From Armatimonadetes bacterium Uphvl-Ar1 (GTDB lineage Bacteria > Armatimonadota > Fimbriimonadia > Fimbriimonadales > Fimbriimonadaceae), in assembly GCA_002162075.1 (NCBI GenBank), contig CP021423.1, positions 2,294,001 to 2,358,000 of the forward strand: 64,000 nucleotides of DNA, written 5' to 3'. Below are positions 9,764-17,739 of the stretch, in pieces. Positions within the stretch are counted from its first letter, which is position 1; each line of letters starts with the position of its first letter. Position numbers and translations under genes: made by a program. Under the pieces are notes generated by a model. It was not told where the DNA came from and did no database searches. It was given only the letters and a program-made list of their open reading frames with translations.

Positions 9764-12233
9764 TTGGTACGCGACGCCCTCATTCAGCTCATTTCAAAAG
9801 CCATTGATGAATTGGTGGAAAAACAAGTAATTGACCCTTCAATCAAGTCAATACCCATCGAAATTGAGCCGCCGAAGCAAGCCGACCATGGCGATTTCGC
9901 CACAAACTTCTGTCTCGTCGCCTCCAAAACTGCCCGAACCAACCCCCGCGCCCTCGCCGAAACCCTCCTCCCCGCCATCCTCGACGCTCAACTTTCCCTC
10001 CCCAAGATTGGGGAGGGTCAGGGCGGGGTTGACCAAGAACAACCTTGTAGCAACAGTGAAACCAGTGATTCTCGCCCCCCCTCCCCTCGGGGGAGGGATT
10101 AAGGGAGGGGAAGGGATGGGGCACAAACTCCCAAGCATCCTCCGGCAGACCCCTTGGTCCTGAGCACCCCCCCATCCTCTCCGCCGAAATCGCCGGTCCC
10201 GGCTTCATCAATTTCCGCCTCAACCCCGCCTGGGCCGCACAATTCCTGACCGATGTCCTCGAAAACCCCGGCGACTTCTACAAACCCAAGAACGACAACC
10301 CCCAAAAAATCAACGTCGAATTCGTCTCCGTCAACCCCAACGGCCCGATTACTATCGGCTCCGGCCGCGGCGCTGCCTTCGGCTCCGCTCTCTGCAATGT
10401 CCTCGAAGCCGCCGGAAACACCGTCCACCGCGAGTACTACATCAACGACGGCGTCAACTCCGAACAAATGCGCCTCTTCGCCGAATCGGTCAAAGCCATT
10501 ATCGAGGGCCGCCCCGTCCCCGACAACGGCTACAAAGGCGACTATGTCCAAGATGTTGCTGTTTATCTTCAATATTGGCATGAAGAAATTCCTGAACTAA
10601 ACACATATTTTCGACCGTGGACATACTCTTCCGAATTAAGACACATTGAAGAAACTGATTGGCCTGAGAGCAAACGCTACTTAATTAATAGGAGACGAAC
10701 TGTTATCAATGAAGTATTGCGCTTTGCGGAGCAAAAGTCGCTCGCTATAGCAGACTTACCAGTCTCGCTGTATCAAGAATTGGCTCAGTCAGCAATGACA
10801 CACATTCAAGGTAATGCTCTAACTAGGTTTAATGTTGAATTCGACACCTGGTTCTCCGAACAATCCCTCCACGATTCCGGCGTTGTCGAACAAGAACTCC
10901 AACACCTCCTCACAACCCAAGTAGCCGACGACGAGCTCACGCGCACCAAAGTCGTTTTCGCCAAAGGCGGACAAATCAAAGAAGTCCTCAAAGAAGCACA
11001 ACCCAACGACGAAGAAAAAACCAATGATGAGGAAGTTCCCCCCCCAAGCCTGGGGGGGGCAGGGGAGGGGTTGAAATTCAACTTTCGGGTGGCAACGGAG
11101 AAACCAGTGATTCCGATTCCCCCCTCCCCGCTGGGGAGGGACTCAGGGAGGGGCAAGAAACAAAAACCATCTGGCTCCGATCAACCAAGTTCGGCGACGA
11201 CCAAGACCGCGTCCTCAAACGCGCCGACGGTCGCCTCACCTATATCGCCAGCGACGTCGCCTACCACAAAGACAAATTCAACCGCCCCACCAACGCCGAC
11301 AAGCTCATCACCGTTCTCGGACCCGACCACCACGGCTACATCGCTCGACTCACCGCCGTTGTCGCCGCCATGTTCAGCGACCAAGTCACTCCCCTCGACA
11401 ACCCCGAACCCCTCACCGAGCACGAAGCCCTCATCTACTCCTCCGTCGAAGAGCGCAACCAGTGCCAAGCCGCCCTCGCTTGGGCAAAAGACCACCTCGA
11501 AGTCCAAATCTTCCAAATCGTCCGCTTCCTCAAAGACGGCAAACCCGCCCCCATGCGCAAACGCGACGGCAACATTTACGCTCTCATCGACCTGATCAAC
11601 GAAATTGGCGAAACCCTCAAACCCGACGGCATAACCGAAGAAAAACAACAAGCTGGCTCCGACGTCGCCCGGTTCTTCTACCTTATGCGTCACCACGACA
11701 CCGCGATGGATTTCGATCTCGAACTCGCCACCAAGCAGTCCGACGAAAACCCCGTGTTCTATGTCCAATACGCCCACGCCCGCATCTGCAGCGTGATCGA
11801 TAAAGCCAGCGCAAGTCTCCCCCTCTCTGCGTCAGTGGAGAGGGGGCCGGGGGGTGAGGTCATCGAAAGCCCCCACTCCGCTTCAATGGAGATAGGGTTG
11901 GGGCTGAGGTCACGCGCCCTCCACCTGCTACAACACCCTAAAGAACTCGCCCTGATCCTCAAAATCTGCGACCTCCAAAACGAAGTCGCCCGCACCGCCG
12001 AGGATTACAGCGTCAACCGACTCACCACCTACGCCATCGAACTGGCGCGAACCTACCACAGCTTTTACGATTCCTGCCGCGTGATCCAACCCGATCAGCC
12101 CGAGCTGAGCCATGCCCGCCTTGCTCTCTGCGAAGCCACCCGAACCGCTCTCCGGGCCGCCCTCGAACTCTTGGGTGTCTCCGCCCCAACGCGCATGGAA
12201 AGAAATTCTCCGATAGCCGAACATCATTCATAA
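9764..12233 (+). CDS. argS: Arginyl-tRNA synthetase, split over three frames
   Basis: Class I enzyme charging tRNA-Arg. The N-terminal ADHGDFATNF domain (frame of 9764) runs to about 10075. The catalytic core (PGFINFRL, NPNGPITIGSGRGAAFG, GYKGDYVQD, FDTWFSEQSL) is in the frame of 10174-11040. The rest (FGDDQDRVLKR, GPDHHGYIARL, MRKRDGNIYALIDL, FDLELATKQSDENP and the anticodon-binding domain ending LGVSAPTRM) is in the frame of 11163-12233. Each switch equals loss of one base and falls in or next to C/G runs of a repeat doublet (about 10075-10093 and 11038-11059). A third doublet at 11816-11912 is read through in frame. The HIGH signature is altered to TIGS, and 10555-10840 is AT-rich with rare codons. 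The TTG start is uncertain. Either a functional gene with read or assembly indels at the repeats, or a decaying copy. Confidence 0.85.
9995..10110 (+). repeat. Palindromic G-rich repeat doublet 1, inside argS
   Basis: Two copies of the repeat (9995-10030 and 10075-10110) in the same orientation, 44 bases apart. Each is CCCTCCCC, short loop, GGGGAGGG, then a second G-rich block (AGGGCGGGG or AGGGAGGGG). They fall between the N-terminal domain and the GPGFINF region, a natural loop. The apparent frameshift lies in the second copy. The stretch between the copies shares GAAACCAGTGATT with doublet 2. Confidence 0.85.
11038..11153 (+). repeat. Palindromic G-rich repeat doublet 2, inside argS
   Basis: Copies at 11038-11073 and 11117-11153, same orientation and spacing (43 bases) as doublet 1. 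The first copy has degenerated to eight Cs and eight Gs, which makes the reading frame hard to trust; the switch to the third argS frame happens somewhere between 11028 and 11165. Confidence 0.85.
11816..11912 (+). repeat. Palindromic repeat doublet 3 (variant type), inside argS
   Basis: Copies at 11816-11861 and about 11869-11912 belong to a variant with CCCCTCTC...GGAGAGGGGG and a GGGTGAGGTCA-like tail. They are translated in frame, as LPLSASVERGPGGEVIES followed by a second similar stretch, between QYAHARICSVIDKAS and LHLLQHPKEL of the anticodon-binding region. Confidence 0.75.
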
Positions 12234-12354
12234 CACAACCAATTTCCGCCAAAGAAAATTTCAATCATATCGAACGAATGGGAACCTCTAGGCTGTATGA
12301 TTATATTGAGCCAAGATGATGTCTTTGCTCACCTCATTGGACAACTAAGTACAA

Positions 12355-13179
12355 ATGAAACGAACTGCATTCACCCTCATTGAATTGCTCGTGGTTATTG
12401 CGATCATCGCAATCCTTGCCGCAATCCTCTTCCCCGTTTTCGCCAAGGCCAAAGAAGCCGCTAAGAAAACCAACGACCTCTCCCAATTCCGGCAGCATGC
12501 TACGGCAAACCTGATCTACGCCTCGGACTACGATGACAACTTCATCGTCGTTCCAGCATCGTTCGAAGGCGGCGGCCTCCGCGGACCCCACTGGGCCGAC
12601 CGAATGCAACCGTACATCAAAAACCGACAAATGATGGCGGACGCCTCCAACACCCAAACGCTCTACCTTGACAACGGCTACTGGCGCCCAGGCGCAACCA
12701 GTGCAACCGACACAACTTCGCCGACTTACCGAGTCACTTACCACTACAATCACTTGATCTCACAAAGTGATGATCCTGCCGGTAATCCGAACTCAGTTTC
12801 CCAAACGGCGATCCCGCTCGTTGCCGAAACCGTATTGATGGGCCCTAGCGCAAACTGGTACAGCTGGAGCACTTGCCGAATCAACGGAAATACAGTTGAC
12901 CTCCACTGGAACGTATCCAACGGAACCGCATTTGCGTGGGGCTATGAGTTCTGGGGTGGTATCGAAGGCGGAGGCTACTCCGGTGGCGCTAACTTCGCCT
13001 TCGCCGACGGACACGGCAAGTACTCCAAGCTCGTCAAGGGCGGGGACGCAGTAGCCGGAACGGGGGCAAACAACCTCTATGCCGCTTACTTCGTTGGAGC
13101 AAAAACCCGACCTGAAGTGAGTACAACTGGTGTCTGTCCCGCAGGTCGTGGAAGCAATGATGCCGGAGTCGGATTCTGA
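12355..13179 (+). CDS. Prepilin-signal protein with C-terminal DGH motif (DUF1559-like)
   Basis: This 274-residue protein begins [20 protein letters not shown], a textbook prepilin leader followed by the [18 protein letters not shown] helix typical of DUF1559/'H-X9-DG' proteins that are expanded in Planctomycetes and Armatimonadota. Near the C-terminus is [14 protein letters not shown], matching the family's FADGH motif. It should be processed by the prepilin peptidase and displayed on the surface or in a pseudopilus; no specific function is known. No clear ribosome site is visible. A small lipoprotein gene starts four bases after its stop, so they are probably one transcript. Confidence 0.8.
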   Translation: MKRTAFTLIELLVVIAIIAILAAILFPVFAKAKEAAKKTNDLSQFRQHATANLIYASDYDDNFIVVPASFEGGGLRGPHWADRMQPYIKNRQMMADASNTQTLYLDNGYWRPGATSATDTTSPTYRVTYHYNHLISQSDDPAGNPNSVSQTAIPLVAETVLMGPSANWYSWSTCRINGNTVDLHWNVSNGTAFAWGYEFWGGIEGGGYSGGANFAFADGHGKYSKLVKGGDAVAGTGANNLYAAYFVGAKTRPEVSTTGVCPAGRGSNDAGVGF

Positions 13180-13183
13180 TCAA

Positions 13184-13342
13184 ATGAAGAGGCTGATCCT
13201 ATTGACTACCAGCTTGGCGATCGTCCTTACCCTCATAGGGTGCGCCAACGAAGGCAACGCTGCCGACGGACGCGCCGTGAAAGAAGGCGACTACCAAGGT
13301 GCCCCCGGTGGTGCCACTTCGAGCAAAACCGAAGGCGAATAA
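13184..13342 (+). CDS. Small lipoprotein of unknown function
   Basis: A 52-residue protein, MKRLILLTTSLAIVLTLIGC followed by a short Gly/Ala/Glu-rich tail. The signal peptide ends in the lipobox LIGC, so it is expected to be lipidated and membrane-anchored, with only about 33 mature residues. The ATG at 13184 was chosen because it gives a proper signal peptide; a longer frame from 13130 overlaps the upstream gene and adds an implausible leader. It follows the prepilin-like gene by four bases. No family is recognised. Confidence 0.65.
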   Translation: MKRLILLTTSLAIVLTLIGCANEGNAADGRAVKEGDYQGAPGGATSSKTEGE

Positions 13343-13353
13343 CTATAACAAAA

Positions 13354-13391
13354 ATGCAGACCCCTGCACAAATCCGTGCAGGGGTCTGCAT
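13354..13391. terminator. Strong hairpin between convergent genes
   Basis: A perfect 16-base-pair stem (ATGCAGACCCCTGCAC and its complement) with a six-base loop. On the minus strand it is followed by a run of five Ts, making a good terminator for the PEP-CTERM gene at 13406-14029; it may also stop the plus-strand lipoprotein transcript. Confidence 0.75.
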
Positions 13392-13405
13392 GTGAGGAAT
13401 GCTTC

Positions 13406-14029
13406 TTAGATTCGCTTCTTGCGAGCCGCAACCAAAGCCGCAATCCCACTCAGAACAAGCATCGTCGCTGGCTCCGGAACCGATTCCGTAACCTTGCCCG
13501 AACCCGCTTGACCCGGCGTATTCTGAATATGCATCAAAGCGCGCAAAGGCGTACCGCCAACTGAAAACTCATCGAAATCAAGTGCATCGAGCCCCGTACC
13601 CGTCAACCGGATCGTTACTGAATCTCCCGGCAATAACCGACCCGCCCCACTTCCCGCATTAGTCGTCTTGAAGTCAATCGAGAAATCAAAAGTCCTTCCG
13701 GTATCCGTCGCTTGCCCAAAGCTTGAACCGTTGAAAGTAGCGACCTTGCCCCCAATTGCATTCGCCGAAACTCCAGTAACGGACGCATCCACATTCAATC
13801 TGAGCAAACTAATGAACTGGCCAGCCTGACTCCCTGAATTGTGGGTAACCACCAAATCAACCGTATTCGCCGCAACATCTGTGAAAACTGCATTCGCCCA
13901 AGGAGCTGTCCCGCCCGGTGTATCACTGGAAACCACCGTGTTGAGGTCAAAAGTCAAAGTTGCCGCAACCGCTTGACTCGTCAAGGCCAATGCACCCACC
14001 ATGGTGCCAATCATCAATCGTATATTCAT
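13406..14029 (-). CDS. PEP-CTERM sorting domain protein
   Basis: This 207-residue secreted protein has an N-terminal signal peptide (MNIRLMIGTMVGALALTSQAVA, cleavage likely after AVA) and a C-terminal VPEPATM motif, hydrophobic helix and RKKR tail: the PEP-CTERM signal recognised by exosortase. The middle is a beta-rich region without a recognised domain, containing FDFSIDFKT. The ATG at 14029 has GAGGAG five to seven bases upstream; a longer frame from 14149 lacks a sensible N-terminus. The protein is expected to be exported and possibly attached to exopolysaccharide or the outer envelope. The exosortase gene is not in this window. Confidence 0.85.
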   Translation of the reverse strand: MNIRLMIGTMVGALALTSQAVAATLTFDLNTVVSSDTPGGTAPWANAVFTDVAANTVDLVVTHNSGSQAGQFISLLRLNVDASVTGVSANAIGGKVATFNGSSFGQATDTGRTFDFSIDFKTTNAGSGAGRLLPGDSVTIRLTGTGLDALDFDEFSVGGTPLRALMHIQNTPGQAGSGKVTESVPEPATMLVLSGIAALVAARKKRI

Positions 14030-14184
14030 TGCACTCCTCTCAAACCAATCAGGTCCGTATGTTGCCTTCGCAACCTTCCCAAACTGTATTACGGTGGGAC
14101 AACATAAACCGCTTCTGTGGGCCAATCCGGCAATAAAATCCCGTAACAATACTGTGAATATTCATGAAATTGACGCTAGAAGCT

Positions 14185-14422
14185 GTCATTTCCCTCCCCA
14201 AGTTGGGGAGGGTCAGGGAGGGGTTGAACGCGAAGAACCCTACTTCCCCAAATCCATGTCCGAACTATGCCCCGGGAACAACTTCGCCGAAGGATCAATC
14301 ATCGTCATTTCCCTCCCCAAGTTGGGGAGTGTCAGGGAGGGGTTGAACGCGAAGAACCCTACTTCCCTAAATCCATATCCGAACTATGCCCCGGGAACAA
14401 CTTCGCCGAAGGATCAATCATC
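14185..14422 (+). repeat. Tandem 119-base duplication carrying the G-rich palindrome
   Basis: Two direct copies (14185-14303 and 14304-14422) each contain one palindromic repeat (CCCTCCCCAAGTTGGGGAGG-like, at 14190-14226 and 14309-14345) and a stretch encoding the last residues of the neighbouring reductase. The right copy holds the real end of that gene (stop at 14359-14361); the left copy is a non-coding duplicate of the tail. Differences are few, so the duplication looks recent. This explains most of the 328-base gap 14030-14358; nothing else was seen there. Confidence 0.9.
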
Positions 14423-15348
14423 GTCTTCGCTATACAAACCGCCGTCGCCGCTTCTCCAACCCCCGTCGCAATCAGCTTCAACTTCCCGTCAAACGAACAC
14501 ACATCCCCCACCGCAAATACCCCCGGCAAATTGGTCTGATACAGATGATCCACAACAATCTGATTCTTCTCAATTGTCAATCCCCAATCCTTGAGCGGCC
14601 CCAGCGAGGACTTAAACCCAATATTCACGATCAACGCATCACACTCGACCTCGCGCCGTTCCTTGGTCTGAGAATTTTCCAAAGTAACCCCTGTCAAAAC
14701 CCCGTTCCCGTGCAACTCCACAACCTGAGACCACAAACAAATCTCTGCATCCGTTGCCTTGAGTTGGTTTACTGTCTCATCATGCGCGCGGAACCGATCA
14801 TTCCGGTGCACCAACTTCATCGAAGCTGCATCCGGGTGCAACGCGACTGCCCAATCAAAAGCCGAATCCCCGCCCCCCACCACAACGCACCGCTTACCCT
14901 TAAAAATCCCTTTATCCCGAACCCCATAGCTCAAACCTTTCCCCTCAAATTCTTCTTCCCGATCAACTCCGATCTTCGTCGGTGAAAACGCCCCCGCCCC
15001 CGCACTGATGACCACCGTCTTCGTCGGCCACTCCGTGCCATCTCCCGTAATCACGCACCAATCATCCCCCTTTCGCTCTAAAGTCTCCGCAACCCGCCCC
15101 AAAACAATATCTGGCCCAAACCGCCCCGCCTGTTCGACCAAATTAGCCGCCAAATCCTTCGCCAATACTTCCGGGAAGCCCGGCATATCGTAAACATATT
15201 TCTCCGGATACAAAGCCGTCAACTGCCCACCCAAATCTGGCAGGGAGTCAATAATCCGAACCTTCATTCCCCGCAATCCCGCATAAAACGCCCCAAACAA
15301 TCCCACCGGCCCCCCACCAATAATCGTCACGTCTACCGTCTCTGCCAT
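14359..15348 (-). CDS. Ferredoxin/flavodoxin-NADP+ reductase, thioredoxin-reductase-like (YumC type)
   Basis: FAD- and NADPH-binding oxidoreductase of 329 residues. It shows the FAD Rossmann motif IIGGGPVGLFGAFYAG at the N-terminus, PDLGGQLTALYPEKYVYDMPGFP, the second nucleotide-binding motif VVGGGDSAFDWAV, and the C-terminal FAVGDVCSFDGKLKLIATG segment. The redox-active CxxC of true thioredoxin reductases is missing, as expected for the YumC-type ferredoxin-NADP reductase group. The start ATG at 15348 has AGGGG upstream; the longer frame to 15402 is unlikely. The 3' end lies inside a recent tandem duplication. It probably supplies reduced ferredoxin or flavodoxin; no partner gene is adjacent. 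Confidence 0.88.
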   Translation of the reverse strand: MAETVDVTIIGGGPVGLFGAFYAGLRGMKVRIIDSLPDLGGQLTALYPEKYVYDMPGFPEVLAKDLAANLVEQAGRFGPDIVLGRVAETLERKGDDWCVITGDGTEWPTKTVVISAGAGAFSPTKIGVDREEEFEGKGLSYGVRDKGIFKGKRCVVVGGGDSAFDWAVALHPDAASMKLVHRNDRFRAHDETVNQLKATDAEICLWSQVVELHGNGVLTGVTLENSQTKERREVECDALIVNIGFKSSLGPLKDWGLTIEKNQIVVDHLYQTNLPGVFAVGDVCSFDGKLKLIATGVGEAATAVCIAKTMIDPSAKLFPGHSSDMDLGK

Positions 15349-15370
15349 CACAGCCCCTATTGTGAAGAAA

Positions 15371-15392
15371 GGCCGGGGCATCCACCCCGACC
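15371..15392 (-). terminator. Probable terminator upstream of the reductase gene
   Basis: GGCCGGGG and CCCCGACC form an eight-base stem with one mismatch. On the minus strand it is followed by TTTCTTC. It would end the transcript of the disrupted PEP-CTERM gene before the reductase starts. Confidence 0.5.
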
Positions 15393-15420
15393 TCCACTCC
15401 ATAAGGCCCCCTTAGGAACC

Positions 15421-16125
15421 CTATTTTCTTTGCTTACGAAGAAAAGCTGCAAGGCCCGCTGCTGCCAAAACCGTCATCGTAGCCGGTTCCGGAACCGCTT
15501 CAACACCAAAGTAGTAGGTTTGAACATCACTGGTCACCAGGTCACCGCCAATAAGCCCCTGGGCAAACAGGTCAACTTCCCAAATCCCCGTACCCGTAAA
15601 GGCAAAGTTGTAATGTGCATGCCCACCAACTGGAACCGGAAGAACATCTGCCGCCGAAATCCCACCAAACGTTGACATTCTCACCGTGGGGCTACCGAAC
15701 GAATCGGTGTTGTAGATCGAGAAGTGACCCGTGCCACTCCCTGGTCGAACTGCGCTCAGGAACAAATTCACCGCATTGCCATCGAACACGTTGGGTTCAA
15801 TCTCTTCGCCCGCAACTCCAAGAAAAACGAGATTATTGTTCTGCGATTGCGGCAGAATCCAGACGTCATTGCCTGCACCCGCTCCCAAGAAGTTCCAAGT
15901 TGCACCGCCCGGCTGAGCCACCCGAGCATCAGGGCCAACAAAGACCAAAGTATCGTCTGCTTCCAGTTCTACATCATTGTCTTCATCGTGCAAATGCAAA
16001 TCCCAAACTCCGCCTTCATAGCCAACACCAATGTCCGCGTGCTCTGTCGTCAAGATCGTGCTAAAGCCAAACGCCTAACCCGCAACCATACTCGCTAGAG
16101 CAACCATCAATAAGTTTCGTTTCAT
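15421..16125 (-). pseudogene. Choice-of-anchor M domain / PEP-CTERM protein with a premature TAG
   Basis: From the well-placed ATG at 16125 (AGGAAAGGACT just upstream) the frame reads MKRNLLMVALASMVAG, then TAG at 16075-16077, then AFGFSTILTTEHADIGVGYEGG. The stop sits inside the signal peptide; a single C-to-T change from CAG would explain it. Downstream the frame is intact for about 218 codons. It encodes the pattern HADIGVGYEGGVWDLHLHDE, WNFLGAGAGNDVWILPQSQ and GGHAHYNFAFTGTG, which matches the choice-of-anchor M (surface-anchored protein) domain, and ends with VPEPATM plus hydrophobic helix and RKQRK (PEP-CTERM). A TTG at 16053 could restart translation but without a signal peptide. Likely a recently inactivated surface protein, or a sequence error. 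Confidence 0.8.
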
Positions 16126-16173
16126 AGTCCTTTCCTGTTTTAATCTTGCAGAGGGTCTCCGCAAGAAAATCGT

Positions 16174-16890
16174 TTAATCTGTCGGCGGTTTGGCAAAGTC
16201 TGTCTGCGAATCTGCAAACCCTTTGACTTTGCCCGCTGGCCAACTCTTGACGTGGGTGTCGGCAAAAAGATAGTTCGCCGTCCCTTCTGTCCGTCCTACA
16301 AAACCGCTTCCCACACCCTGACGGAATCGATCAGGCTGAATATCCGCCAAAATCCTCCGCCAAGTGAGTGTCGGATTGCCGGTAAACCATCCCCGAGAGT
16401 GCGTGTGGTCTTGCTGCCAGCTCGCTCCCTGCCGATCACTAATGATGAAAGTCGTAATTGTATCGGTCGGTCGCGGAAGTTGATCCAAATTCGTGATCGC
16501 CCCTGGGCCAGGAACAACAATCCACTCGTTGAGCGTGTAACTTGTTCCCCCCAATAACCTGCGACGATTCGCATTCGGATCAACCGGACAAATGCGAATC
16601 TCATCAACCTTGCCCGTATAAGGCTTCAATTGATTGATCCAGGAACCAGAAGAATCCGTCGGCGACGTATGTGATGATGTGGGAAACTCCCCATCATAAT
16701 CATCTGCATACAGAGTCAGCGCTAACCCAATCTGACGCATGTTGCTCATACACTGGGTTTTCTTCGCCGCAACTTTTGCCGAAGCAAAAACCGGGAACAA
16801 AATTGCCGCCAAAATCGCGATGATTGCAATCACGACCAGCAACTCAATCAAAGTAAAACCCGAAGTCCCCCTTCTCCTTAATGCAATCAT
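16174..16890 (-). CDS. Prepilin-signal protein with FADTH motif (DUF1559-like)
   Basis: This 238-residue protein starts [20 protein letters not shown]: a prepilin leader cleaved after Gly, followed by the [40 protein letters not shown] pattern of the DUF1559/H-X9-DG group. The C-terminal [19 protein letters not shown] corresponds to the family's FADGH motif. The ATG at 16890 is preferred to a frame start at 16938, which would add an unusual Cys/Tyr-rich leader. No Shine-Dalgarno is visible. It is divergent from the related gene at 17009, and the space between carries repeated ATTGC motifs. Confidence 0.8.
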   Translation of the reverse strand: MIALRRRGTSGFTLIELLVVIAIIAILAAILFPVFASAKVAAKKTQCMSNMRQIGLALTLYADDYDGEFPTSSHTSPTDSSGSWINQLKPYTGKVDEIRICPVDPNANRRRLLGGTSYTLNEWIVVPGPGAITNLDQLPRPTDTITTFIISDRQGASWQQDHTHSRGWFTGNPTLTWRRILADIQPDRFRQGVGSGFVGRTEGTANYLFADTHVKSWPAGKVKGFADSQTDFAKPPTD

Positions 16891-16993
16891 ATTGCAATAA
16901 TACACAGTAAACGCAACAGAATTGCAGTAATAGAGCAACTTTATTTCAAAAACGGGACCTTACTGGAACAATATTGCGTTAACATTGCATTAA
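16891..16993. promoter_or_regulatory. Four ATTGCNNTAA motifs in a divergent promoter region
   Basis: ATTGCAATAA (16891-16900), ATTGCAGTAA (16921-16930), ATTGCGTTAA (16973-16982) and ATTGCATTAA (16984-16993) lie between two divergent prepilin-like genes. The start-to-start distances are 30, 52 and 11 bases; 30 and 11 are close to whole helical turns. This looks like a multi-site operator, but the binding protein is unknown. Confidence 0.4.
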
Positions 16994-17008
16994 ACTAGAG
17001 CCACCTCA

Positions 17009-17671
17009 ATGAAAACTCGAGCATTCACCCTCATCGAACTCCTGGTCGTGATTGCCATCATCGCGATCCTCGCCGCGATCCTTTTCCCCGTTTTTGCCAA
17101 AGCCAAAGAAGCCGCCAAGAAAACCCAAGACCTCAGCAACATCAAGCAGATCGGAACCGCAATTCAGCTTTACGCTGCCGACTACGATGATCGAAGCATG
17201 GAAAAGAACGAGCCCGAAGACTACGATTGGTTCGAACCCCTCTACCCTTACGTCAAGAACCGCCAAATATTCCGGTCTCCCGCCCTCAACTCCACCCCGG
17301 ATGAACTGCCGACTGACTACCTCATCAATGGCGTTTTTGCCCACAGTGTTTCTTTGACCCAATTCAGCGACATCGCTGGTCAAGTCATGATCGCCCTCCG
17401 CACCCAAGAAACTGAAGATTCCGATTACCACCCGTGGCCCTCCGACGACGTTTCATGGGATGATCCAACCCAATATTTCGGCGATGAAGGAGATGGGCCA
17501 GAAAATTGGTTTGAAGAGCGAATTTTCCAAACCGCGTTCTCTGAAGGAGCAAACTACGGATTCGGCGACTCCCACGCCAAGTTCCATCGATTCTCCCAAA
17601 CACTCGCCAACCGCCCCTACCCGGGCATGCACAACGTGGATCGCTTCATTCCCGCGTACGAGCGCGACTAA
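17009..17671 (+). CDS. Prepilin-signal protein with FGDSH motif (DUF1559-like)
   Basis: A 220-residue protein with leader [20 protein letters not shown] and the helix [19 protein letters not shown], nearly identical at its N-terminus to the protein at 12355. The mature part is acidic ([19 protein letters not shown]) and near the C-terminus has [15 protein letters not shown], a variant of the FADGH motif. Expected to be a surface or pseudopilus component processed by the prepilin peptidase. It lies 69 bases before mnmG in the same direction but probably has its own divergent promoter with the gene at 16174. Confidence 0.8.
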   Translation: MKTRAFTLIELLVVIAIIAILAAILFPVFAKAKEAAKKTQDLSNIKQIGTAIQLYAADYDDRSMEKNEPEDYDWFEPLYPYVKNRQIFRSPALNSTPDELPTDYLINGVFAHSVSLTQFSDIAGQVMIALRTQETEDSDYHPWPSDDVSWDDPTQYFGDEGDGPENWFEERIFQTAFSEGANYGFGDSHAKFHRFSQTLANRPYPGMHNVDRFIPAYERD

Positions 17672-17739
17672 CGAAGCCACTCTCGAATGTCCCAGTAAAT
17701 GCGATCGCCGAGCTCCGACCAGGAAAGGGGCACGGAGAG

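Noticed and set aside
10200-10900. Programmed frameshifting in argS
   Set aside because: Two shifts at repeat-associated C/G runs with no classical slippery site plus stimulator, and four similar breaks in unrelated genes, make read error or decay simpler.
14185-14422. CRISPR-like direct repeats
   Set aside because: Only two units of 119 bases containing a gene tail; no regular spacers and no cas genes.
15421-16053. Short version of the choice-of-anchor M protein starting at TTG 16053 as the real gene
   Set aside because: It would lack a signal peptide although it has an export-dependent PEP-CTERM tail; the upstream ATG has a strong ribosome site and a normal signal peptide broken by TAG.
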